DNA of 64,000 nt, from positions 1 through 64,000 of the forward strand of contig JBBQVS010000013.1 of NCBI GenBank assembly GCA_038211295.1, in the 5' to 3' direction. The notes under the pieces were generated by a model. That model was not told where the DNA came from. It was given only the letters and a program-made list of their open reading frames with translations, and did no database searches. The DNA comes from JBBQVS01 sp038211295 (GTDB taxonomy: Bacteria > Chloroflexota > Ktedonobacteria > Ktedonobacterales > Ktedonobacteraceae). Of the stretch, positions 35,528 through 43,166 are shown in pieces. Made by a program: the position numbers and the translations under genes. Within the stretch, counting starts at the first letter, position 1; each line of letters opens with the position of its first letter.

Positions 35528-35568
35528 AATTTTGTAAGTACACATTAACGCCATGTGGGGGGAATCGA

Positions 35569-37656
35569 ATGCAAACAGTATCAACAGATCAACTTGTGGG
35601 TCAGACCGTTGGACATTACACCGTAAAAAGTCTGTTAGGGCGTGGACGCCTGAGCGCGGTATATCTTGCGCAGCATCCATCTCAGAATCATAGCGCGGCT
35701 CTGACGACATTTATCATTCCTGATCGCTTCACCAGCGATGCCAGAACTCGTTTCACCCAACGTTTTACACGGGAAGCCGCCGCACTGACCGCGCTTAGCC
35801 ATCGCAACCTTTTGTCTATTCACGAGTACGGTGAGCAGTTCGGCTATCCCTATCTCATCACTCCCTACATGACGAATGGCTCTCTTGCAGACACACTCAA
35901 GCAACAGGGACGTTGTACGCCTGCATATGCGCTTGAAGTGTTGGAGCAGGTTGCGGCGGGACTAGATTACGCTCACCGCAAAGGTGTTTTTCACGGCACA
36001 TTGAAGCCCTCAAATATTCTGTTGAATACTGACCAGAACTTGCTTGTTGCCGGCTTCGGTCTTGTGCATATGCTCCAAATGCGCGGCATTGAGCAAAATG
36101 ACCAGCCCTATTCTTACCTTTTAAGTGTTGCCGATACGTTTCTCTATGCCTCTGCCTATATTGCCCCGGAGGTTGTGCAGGGGCAACCAATAGACTCGCG
36201 TTCTGATATCTACGCGCTTGGAGTTATCCTTTTTGAGTTGCTTAGTGGCAAGCCTCCTTTTAGTGGCACATCGCCGCTTGATACCGCGATGCAGCATGTA
36301 CAACGCTCGATTCCCTCGCTGCACAAACTGAGTCCTGACATTCCTATCTCGATGGAACTGGTTGTCAATCACGCGCTTGCCCGCGACCCCTCTCAGCGTT
36401 TTCAACGTGTAAGTGAGCTAGTTGAGGCATTTTCACAGGTCTGTAAAGGCAGTGTCAGCCGTTCACCCAACGCGTTCACAAACGACAGTGCGCCAGTTGC
36501 TGCTGTCGCGAAGCCGCAAAACAATCTGCAAAACGCGCAGGAAGAGCCAGTCTCGCTTGGTGGATGGCAAGTCATGCAACCATTCGTCAACGGTAAGAGC
36601 GCAACGGCCCCTTCCACTGGCAACACTGATTCGTGGCAAATTCTGCCGCCTATTGTCACAGGCCGCCTTGCCGCCGTTCGGCCTTCTCAACCGCAGCAGC
36701 AGCCCGCGAAGCCGCCTGTGCAACCACCTATTGTGCGTCAACCCGCGGCGAACCTGTTACTACCAAATGATCCATTTCAGGCACGCAACATGGCACCACC
36801 GGTGCAGCCTGTGCAGCCTGTACAGAAAGCACCCGCAGAACCGCTTGTCAAATCCCTGCAACCGGCACAGCTCGCGCAATCCGTCCCCGCCAGATCTGGC
36901 GATCCAACCATCAGCGATGCCGATGATATGAAGACGCCAACATGGTGGATTCAGGCTCCATCGCCCCTCGTGGCCTCCGTTATGGCGAAGACAAAGGATG
37001 GATCGACGAAAACGTCGTCTGTGGAACAGAGCAACAGGCAACAGGCACCCGACTCAGTGATGCGTATTCGTCCGATCAAACGCGCCCGTGGCATGGGACG
37101 TAGACGCGCAATCGCGACAATCGCGACAGGCGGCGTCGTCGCAGCTGGCGCACTTGTCGCGTTCAAGCTCAATCTCTTGCATCTGCCAACAACCGCGACG
37201 CCGCCTGTCGCACAAGGTGGGGTGACTACAGGGAAACCCAACCCAACCAACAATGGTGGCAAGACTAATACTGGTGGTACAACAAACAACGGGGGAACCG
37301 TAAACAAAGGTAATGGTGGCACAGTAAATAAGGGAACGGGGAACGCGGCACCTGTGCTTGCGAAAGCAAATGCTGTGCCAGTAAATTCTTCTATGACGAT
37401 TGTCAATCCAGCTGATGGCAAGAACTCGCTAATTATTCACCTGACAAACGGCAACTTCGTGGCGTATGAAAGCGCATGTACGCATGTTGGTGTAACCGTC
37501 GCGTATGATCCGGCCTCTCACACGCTTGTTTGTCCCGCACACGGAGCCGTCTTTGATCCTGCAAAAAAGGCGCTTGTGCTACAGGGGCCAGCACAACGAC
37601 CACTCAAGCCTGTGGCTATTCATGTCAGTGCTGATGGTACAATTACCGCCGGCTAA
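35569..37656 (+). CDS. pseudokinase-Rieske [2Fe-2S] fusion protein
   Basis: A 695-residue fusion. Residues 17-290 have the Ser/Thr kinase fold but no catalytic residues: Thr46 where the active kinase at 41356 has Lys46, HGT at 142-144 for HRD, and GFG at 162-164 for DFG; only the helix-C Glu69 remains. A Pro/Gln-rich linker follows (about 290-500). Then comes RRR at 511-513 with a hydrophobic segment (514-535) that looks like a twin-arginine anchor, a Gly/Asn/Thr-rich stretch, and a Rieske domain with Cys637-T-His639 and Cys655-PA-His658. The expected topology is cytoplasmic pseudokinase and exported Fe-S domain. It probably acts as a redox sensor or electron carrier; this is inference. GGGGGA precedes the ATG. 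Confidence 0.88.
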   Translation: MQTVSTDQLVGQTVGHYTVKSLLGRGRLSAVYLAQHPSQNHSAALTTFIIPDRFTSDARTRFTQRFTREAAALTALSHRNLLSIHEYGEQFGYPYLITPYMTNGSLADTLKQQGRCTPAYALEVLEQVAAGLDYAHRKGVFHGTLKPSNILLNTDQNLLVAGFGLVHMLQMRGIEQNDQPYSYLLSVADTFLYASAYIAPEVVQGQPIDSRSDIYALGVILFELLSGKPPFSGTSPLDTAMQHVQRSIPSLHKLSPDIPISMELVVNHALARDPSQRFQRVSELVEAFSQVCKGSVSRSPNAFTNDSAPVAAVAKPQNNLQNAQEEPVSLGGWQVMQPFVNGKSATAPSTGNTDSWQILPPIVTGRLAAVRPSQPQQQPAKPPVQPPIVRQPAANLLLPNDPFQARNMAPPVQPVQPVQKAPAEPLVKSLQPAQLAQSVPARSGDPTISDADDMKTPTWWIQAPSPLVASVMAKTKDGSTKTSSVEQSNRQQAPDSVMRIRPIKRARGMGRRRAIATIATGGVVAAGALVAFKLNLLHLPTTATPPVAQGGVTTGKPNPTNNGGKTNTGGTTNNGGTVNKGNGGTVNKGTGNAAPVLAKANAVPVNSSMTIVNPADGKNSLIIHLTNGNFVAYESACTHVGVTVAYDPASHTLVCPAHGAVFDPAKKALVLQGPAQRPLKPVAIHVSADGTITAG

Positions 37657-37722
37657 AGCTTTTCCTTGCGAAGCAAAAGCGGTGAGAAGAAGTACGCGTA
37701 TAAGCAAAAAGGATCGTGTCGC

Positions 37723-38028
37723 ATGAATTTAACGCTAGTGACATTTATTGGGTTTGTTGTAGCGGTACTCATTCTGATGTGGGCCATTGCGGAAATGACA
37801 AGTCGCTATACGAGACAAAAGCAGGCGCAGAAGAAGATGCTCGATACGTGGCTTACAATCAAGCCCACATCAAGCAGTAATGTAGAAAGCGCGAACGATT
37901 TTGCACCAAATACTGAGTATGAGGAAGGTATAACGTCGGGAAGAACCAGAGATACAATCGACGCAGAATTAGACAAACACGTGAAGCAGAACGGTCACTT
38001 AGGGCAGCATAAAAACTCCCTGCAATAG
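37723..38028 (+). CDS. small single-pass membrane protein, 101 residues
   Basis: One N-terminal membrane helix (LVTFIGFVVAVLILMWAIAE) followed by a charged cytoplasmic tail (SRYTRQKQAQKKMLDTWL, then acidic). No family recognised. The start ATG at 37723 has AAGGA upstream; the longer frame to 37666 lacks a site. It lies 66 bases after the pseudokinase-Rieske gene in the same direction, so the two may work together in the membrane. Confidence 0.65.
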   Translation: MNLTLVTFIGFVVAVLILMWAIAEMTSRYTRQKQAQKKMLDTWLTIKPTSSSNVESANDFAPNTEYEEGITSGRTRDTIDAELDKHVKQNGHLGQHKNSLQ

Positions 38029-38054
38029 TAGGGCGATTTCCGTAGTCGCCCTAC
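38028..38054. terminator. hairpin after the small membrane protein gene
   Basis: GTAGGGCGA and TCGCCCTAC form a perfect nine-pair stem that begins at the last base of the stop codon, between convergent genes. Shared terminator likely. Confidence 0.6.
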
Positions 38055-38070
38055 ACGAACCCATAGGTTA

Positions 38071-38694
38071 TCAGTCTCTATTTTCTTCAAAAATGCGGGT
38101 CACTTCTGACAGCACGTCGTTGAGGTCAAGCTCTTTGCGAATACTCAAGTTTTCGGCGGGTATTTCCTGTGATACATCGATGAGTGGTTCAGTCTGCTGT
38201 TTTTTGTCGCTATCCTGCTGCAAAAATTCCTGCTCACAAATTTTTAATGCGTCCACCGCTGACAGGTTGCCATAGACAATGCGAGGTAGGAGGCTATGAT
38301 AGATGGCGACGGTCTGAATCAACGCGCCAAAGACGAGCCGAAATTGCTCAAAGGTAATTGTGTGTAGTCCCAACGGAATGGCCTCTTCTAATCGCACCTC
38401 GCCATCGCTCAGGTCGATGCCAAACTTTCCCATTGTGATACGATAGTTGACCGACATAAGGGCTTCAAGACATTCCAGCCGTCGTGTAGTCGTTACTGTT
38501 CCAATGTGGGGAGCAATCAACATTAACTTGCGCTCTTCGCCGCACTGCTGAAAACTCACGATCATGCGCCACTGCCCATGATTGCCATGAAACGCAAGTT
38601 CCATAACCTCTCGCTCGTGATCTACATGGGCAATCTTCAAACCCATTTGTGTGAGGTAGCGTGTAATCTGAGGAATACCAAAGGGGCCAGTCAT
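38071..38694 (-). CDS. YbjN-domain-like protein
   Basis: A 207-residue soluble protein that resembles the YbjN/type III chaperone-like fold: RYLTQMGLKIAHVDHEREV, then strands, LECLEALMSVNYRITMGKFGIDLSDGEVRLEEAIPL in two parts, and FRLVFGALIQTVAIYHSLL. Such domains often bind other proteins. An acidic C-terminal tail (about 50 residues) ends EVTRIFEENRD. I chose the ATG at 38694, preceded by AAGGAG at six bases. It stands alone. The family call is by pattern and moderate. Confidence 0.65.
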   Translation of the reverse strand: MTGPFGIPQITRYLTQMGLKIAHVDHEREVMELAFHGNHGQWRMIVSFQQCGEERKLMLIAPHIGTVTTTRRLECLEALMSVNYRITMGKFGIDLSDGEVRLEEAIPLGLHTITFEQFRLVFGALIQTVAIYHSLLPRIVYGNLSAVDALKICEQEFLQQDSDKKQQTEPLIDVSQEIPAENLSIRKELDLNDVLSEVTRIFEENRD

Positions 38695-38821
38695 GCAGGA
38701 CTCCTTCTCTTTAGAATAGCACAGGATAACGAGGCTCAGGAAAGCGCAGAACACCTTCTTCTGTAAGTATATCATACAGTCGTGTTTACGCCATCCCTGA
38801 ACATCGCAAAGTGCTTGGACG

Positions 38822-39946
38822 CTAGAGTTGGTACTGCTCTGCAGCCTGCTTGTATTGTGCCTGATCTTTCCTGAACGAGTCCGCGTTTGTGCCGCGTGCG
38901 GTGGCTAGAAAATCCGCGAAGAGCTGAAGTGGGACTACCGCAAGCAGGGGCGTCAACTCTTCTTGCACTGCTTCGTTGTTTGTGAGTGGAAAGCTTGACC
39001 AGCCAGTATGGGTAAACAGGTTTGTCGTTTCTGCTGTGGGCGGCTCGCCAAGCAGGAAGACGTGAGTATCGAGTGTGTGCAATGCGCGTAGCAGGTCGGC
39101 TATTCTCGGTTGTGCTGGCCCTTGAACGCTGATAGGAATGATGAGGTCGTGTGCCTCAAACGCGACGAACGGCCCGTGAATGGCTTGTTCGAGTTCCAGC
39201 CCTTCGATTGTGATATACGCGGCCTCTTTGGCTTTTAACGCGCCCTCTGGTGCGGTTGCGGCGTTAGGGCCTGCTCCAATCACAACAACGCGCCGTTGTT
39301 GCGCTACGACATCCTGCGCGACGCGTTGTATCGCATCCTCGCGTAGCAACAAGTGTTCTATTTGCGCTGGTAAGGCCAGTAGACCTTGCTCTAGCTTGCG
39401 GGCCGCTTCGATGGAGCCTCGCAGTTCTGCGAGGCGTGTTGCGACTTGTGCGAGCCGTACTAGCGTCCCAATGTAGCTGATCGAGTGTGTTGATGATACT
39501 TCTTGCTCGACAGTTTCCAATAAAACATCAACATCACGCATCGACGAATGCTTGCCAGTAATTCCTATGGTAAATGTTCCTGCTTGCATTGCGCGTTGTA
39601 CGGTTCCCTGCCCAAAAACTTTGCTGCCACGATGACTAATCACGATTATGCCATCACTCGGTTGCAGTGGACGTGGATAGGTCACGAACTCATAGGAGCG
39701 CACGGCCCACGCGTCCACTCCCGCTAGATGCAAGAGATATTCACCTACGAGCGCGGCGTGGTAGCTCGTGCCAATGCCCGCCAGTAGAACGCGCTCGCGA
39801 GTATGCAAGTGGTGCGCGGCCTGTGTTGGGCCGGCCCAATCGCCTAGCAAGCTACGGACTGTTTGTGGCATCGCATGAATTGCACGGTAAAGCGCACTTG
39901 TTTGTGTGCCGCTCTGAGTTCTACTGTTAGTTGCGTGTTCGCTCAT
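38822..39946 (-). CDS. double SIS-domain sugar isomerase/deaminase-like protein
   Basis: Resembles the isomerase half of glucosamine-6-phosphate synthase without its glutaminase domain. Two SIS domains are visible: LLAGIGTSYHAALVGEYLL with VISHRGSK and ITGKHSS, and VVIGAGPNAATAPEGALKAKE with EAAYITIEGLELEQAIHGPF in part. Stand-alone proteins of this type include AgaS/FrlB-like deaminases and deglycases of phosphosugars; the substrate is unknown. The ATG at 39946 has GAGGAGG upstream, giving 374 residues. It is divergent from the aminopeptidase gene. Confidence 0.82.
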   Translation of the reverse strand: MSEHATNSRTQSGTQTSALYRAIHAMPQTVRSLLGDWAGPTQAAHHLHTRERVLLAGIGTSYHAALVGEYLLHLAGVDAWAVRSYEFVTYPRPLQPSDGIIVISHRGSKVFGQGTVQRAMQAGTFTIGITGKHSSMRDVDVLLETVEQEVSSTHSISYIGTLVRLAQVATRLAELRGSIEAARKLEQGLLALPAQIEHLLLREDAIQRVAQDVVAQQRRVVVIGAGPNAATAPEGALKAKEAAYITIEGLELEQAIHGPFVAFEAHDLIIPISVQGPAQPRIADLLRALHTLDTHVFLLGEPPTAETTNLFTHTGWSSFPLTNNEAVQEELTPLLAVVPLQLFADFLATARGTNADSFRKDQAQYKQAAEQYQL

Positions 39947-40174
39947 AAAGACCTCCTCTGGTATGTGAAGTAGCTCACAGAAAAAACTCGCTGTGTAGTG
40001 TATACTTCCAAGTGTACACGATACATCCTTTCTACACATCAGCCAATGGACAAAAGTGTGCAAACATTTACATATCCAAAAGTTTTACATATACAGGCCA
40101 ATGTTACTGGACTAAATTTTTATGCGTATATATATGTGTTCGCACTACCCCTTTTACAAGCAGGAGCATAATAT

Positions 40175-41245
40175 ATGTCAGGCATGATCGAGAACTCAAA
40201 TACCTCTTTTCATCTACCACACTTTCAGAAATCATTCGATGCGCTTACCTTTGAGGAGCGTGTGCAACGAGGAGCACAGAACGCTGTGCGTTGTATGGGC
40301 GTGACCGCGCAGGATCGTGTGTTTATTATCACAGACTACGCACGCGAAAGCATTGCGCGACGGATCGCGGCTATCGTGCTCGCAGAACACGCCGATGTGA
40401 CCGTGCGTTTCCTTGAGCATTACGGAGAGCGTCCTCTAACCATATTTTCCGACGACTTACGCAATGATCTTATTCATGCGCGTCCAACCGTAACCTACTA
40501 CATCGCGACGGCCCAACCGGGTGAGATCACTTTTCGCTTGCCCTTGTTGCCATTTCTTGCGACAGAACTTAAAGTACGACATGGGCATATGATCGGTATT
40601 GACGAGGCACTCATGGCCGATGGGATGTGTGCCGATTATGATGAAGTGTTCACTCTGACGAATACAATTTACGAGCTTGTACGCAACGCGCACACCATTC
40701 ATGTCACTTCTGCGAAGGGTAGCGATGTTACCGCGACCTTTCATCAAGCGTGGAAGTGGGTTCCCTGTCACGGACGCTACCATGAGCAGGGAAAATGGGG
40801 GAACCTACCAGAGGGTGAGGTCTTTACCGCTCCTGCCAGCGTTGATGGCGTGCTTGTGTGTGATGTACTGGGCGATTATTTCTCTGAGAAATACGGCGTG
40901 TTGGAATGTCCACTCATCATCACGGTAAAAAACGGCTATGTAACAGAGGTGAGCAGCGAGAATAATGCTGTGGCGCAAGAGGTACGCGAATATCTGTTCT
41001 CGGTTCCAAACGGGAACCGCGCGGGCGAGTTTGCTATTGGCACCCTCGCAAGCCTGAAGAAACTGGTTGGCAACTTGCTACAGGATGAGAAAATGCCCGG
41101 TTTGCACGTCGCGTTTGGCAATCCTTACCCACAGTTTACAGGTGCTGACTGGGACGCAAAAATTCACGTTGATGTCATTCCATCGCGTTGTACTATAGAG
41201 GTTGACGGACGCGTAATTATGCGTGATGGCGAGTTTACATTGTAA
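40175..41245 (+). CDS. M29-family aminopeptidase-like protein
   Basis: A 356-residue metallopeptidase-like protein. The motif WGNLPEGEVFTAP is typical of the thermophilic aminopeptidase (M29) family, and the C-terminal HVAFGNPYPQFTGADWDAKIHVDV carries the expected His/Asp region. Family members are dimeric, dinuclear-metal exopeptidases in the cytoplasm. AGGAG lies eight bases before the ATG. Peptide salvage fits with the opp system in this window but is not shown by linkage. Confidence 0.82.
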   Translation: MSGMIENSNTSFHLPHFQKSFDALTFEERVQRGAQNAVRCMGVTAQDRVFIITDYARESIARRIAAIVLAEHADVTVRFLEHYGERPLTIFSDDLRNDLIHARPTVTYYIATAQPGEITFRLPLLPFLATELKVRHGHMIGIDEALMADGMCADYDEVFTLTNTIYELVRNAHTIHVTSAKGSDVTATFHQAWKWVPCHGRYHEQGKWGNLPEGEVFTAPASVDGVLVCDVLGDYFSEKYGVLECPLIITVKNGYVTEVSSENNAVAQEVREYLFSVPNGNRAGEFAIGTLASLKKLVGNLLQDEKMPGLHVAFGNPYPQFTGADWDAKIHVDVIPSRCTIEVDGRVIMRDGEFTL

Positions 41246-41355
41246 AGAACACAGTGTGTGAGGTAGAGAGAAATTCTCTATCCCACACGCTGAAACATAG
41301 AGTGCTGACATATTGCACCCGCTCTCTAAGGAGAGAGCCACACGGGGAGTTCGAC

Positions 41356-43059
41356 ATGGGTACGACCAGGGGACAACATCTCATAGGAACCGTGCTTGGG
41401 TCTTGCGTGCTGGAACGCCTTCTAGGGTATGGTGGTTCTAGCGCGGTCTATTTAGGGCAACAAGACAAGCCGAGCCGCAAAGTCGCGGTGAAGGTCTTTC
41501 TGCCTCGCTCGACCATGGATAAACAGAGTCGGCGCGACTTCTACCATCGCTTTCTGCGCGAAGCGGAGGCCGCGAGCGAACTTACTCATCCAAACATTCT
41601 ACCGATCTACTCCTATGGAGAGCAAGATGGCTTACCCTATATTATTATGCCGTATATGTCCGGTGGGACGCTCTCCGAATACATTGGGAAGCATGGCCCG
41701 CTTTCACTTGAAGAGGCGCAATGGCATCTTGAGCAAATGTCGTCCGCGCTGGATTATGCGCATGAGCATGGGTGTGTTCACTGCGATGTAAAGCCCGCGA
41801 ACATCTTGCTTGATGGTGAACGCCGCATTGTGCTTGCCGATTTTGGAATTGCGTGCCTTACGCCAAAAGTACCGACTGACGAGGACGACACGCTCGTTAA
41901 AAATCCCGACGCGCTGATGGGAACACCCGACTATATTTCACCAGAGCAGGCACTTGGGCAGAAGCTCGATGGTCGCTCGGATATCTACTCGCTTGGCATC
42001 ACCATGTTTTATTTGCTGGCAAAACAACTTCCGTTTCAGTCAGATACAACTATCACCCTTGCTCTTATGCATATTCATGAGGTGCCACCATCGCTCTGTA
42101 TGGTTCGTGCCGATATCTCACCTGCGATTGATCGCGTGGTACGAAAGTCTCTCGCGAAGAAACCCGAACACCGTTTCCAAACGGCGGGAGCGTTCAGTAG
42201 CGCGTTTACGGAAGCTATCGTGCGGACACAGAACCATACAGATACTAAAGAGTTTATAGACGATCCATTTGAACAGGAACTCCTTGACAAGGCAAAAGCT
42301 GTACCTATTAAAGCCGTGGTGCAGGTAAAACAGCTCGATGGGAGATCGTTCAAAAATGCGCGAACTTTTCCACTGACACGACTACTACTTATTGCGGTGG
42401 TTGTGTTACTGATTATGGGAAGTGCTGTAACCTCTGTATTTTATCTCTTGCATCGTTTTCCTGCTGGGGCCGCTCGTGTACAAACATCGTATTCCTCTGG
42501 CATTGTGAAGCCGACCAATCCTGATATTCTTGTCAATGAGGACGATTGGCCCAAGAGTAGCACCTTCTTTTACGATCAGCAACAACACTATCATGTACTC
42601 AATAAGTCAGATCAAACGGTTGCGCTCGCGCTTTACAATGAGCATCAGTATAGAGATTTCCACCTGACCATTACTATGACACTTGTGCAGGGGAAACACG
42701 AGGACTCGGACTACTATGGTGTCATCTTCCGTGCCTCTGCCGACCAATCACACTATTATCTCTTCGAGATCATGGCATCCGAAACGGGACAGTATGGCCT
42801 GTTGCGGTTCGATGGAAAATGGCACACGCTCACTTCTGGCCCCGTATCTTCGCTTCTCATCGGCCCAGGAAAAAGCAATACGCTTTCCATTATCGCGCGT
42901 GGGAATACCTTTACGCTCTCGGTCAACAACAAGCAGGTAGACGTACCCGTCTCTGATACCTCATCAGCGGCACTCAAAAGCGGTGAAATTGGCCTCTATG
43001 TCGAGCAGCAGGATGCCGAAGCTGCCTTCTCGCATCTCTATGTCAGCACCATCAAATGA
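41356..43059 (+). CDS. membrane Ser/Thr protein kinase with extracytoplasmic sensor domain
   Basis: A transmembrane Hanks-type kinase of 567 residues. All key residues are present: glycine loop GYGGSSAV at 24-31, Lys46 in VAVKVF, Glu69, catalytic HCD at 142-144 (Cys in place of Arg, a non-RD kinase), DFG at 162-164 and GTPDYISPEQ. A single membrane helix (LLLIAVVVLLIMGSAVTSVF) leads to an outer domain of about 180 residues (DYYGVIFRASADQSHYYLFE; GNTFTLSVNNKQVDV), which looks like a concanavalin A/DUF1080-type beta-sandwich that could bind glycans. The ATG at 41356 has GGGGAG upstream. It follows the aminopeptidase gene by 110 bases. Confidence 0.92.
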   Translation: MGTTRGQHLIGTVLGSCVLERLLGYGGSSAVYLGQQDKPSRKVAVKVFLPRSTMDKQSRRDFYHRFLREAEAASELTHPNILPIYSYGEQDGLPYIIMPYMSGGTLSEYIGKHGPLSLEEAQWHLEQMSSALDYAHEHGCVHCDVKPANILLDGERRIVLADFGIACLTPKVPTDEDDTLVKNPDALMGTPDYISPEQALGQKLDGRSDIYSLGITMFYLLAKQLPFQSDTTITLALMHIHEVPPSLCMVRADISPAIDRVVRKSLAKKPEHRFQTAGAFSSAFTEAIVRTQNHTDTKEFIDDPFEQELLDKAKAVPIKAVVQVKQLDGRSFKNARTFPLTRLLLIAVVVLLIMGSAVTSVFYLLHRFPAGAARVQTSYSSGIVKPTNPDILVNEDDWPKSSTFFYDQQQHYHVLNKSDQTVALALYNEHQYRDFHLTITMTLVQGKHEDSDYYGVIFRASADQSHYYLFEIMASETGQYGLLRFDGKWHTLTSGPVSSLLIGPGKSNTLSIIARGNTFTLSVNNKQVDVPVSDTSSAALKSGEIGLYVEQQDAEAAFSHLYVSTIK

Positions 43060-43102
43060 AAGCTCTTGGAACTGCTTAGTGGGTGGGGAGCACGAGGGAA
43101 CA

Positions 43103-43157
43103 TGGCGCGGATGAGAGGGCATGACGCGGCCTGCTCACGCCATGCTTTCTCATCCGC
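43103..43157. terminator. long imperfect hairpin between kinase and polA
   Basis: GCGCGGATGAGA (43103-43114) pairs with TCTCATCCGCGC (43146-43157), and an inner arm (43117-43124 with 43136-43143) pairs with one mismatch. It lies between convergent genes. No T-run. Confidence 0.55.
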
Positions 43158-43166
43158 GCTATGCTT

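Larger units (their letters stand above)
35093..35568. other. 476-base intergenic region with two promoters and RNA-like structure
   Basis: Between the DUF1015 gene and the pseudokinase-Rieske gene. It holds a distal promoter (35238-35267), a palindrome (35283-35301), an eleven-pair hairpin (35338-35375), T-rich stretches, and a proximal promoter (35499-35527). The distance from the distal promoter to the next ATG is about 300 bases. No convincing gene. Confidence 0.6.
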
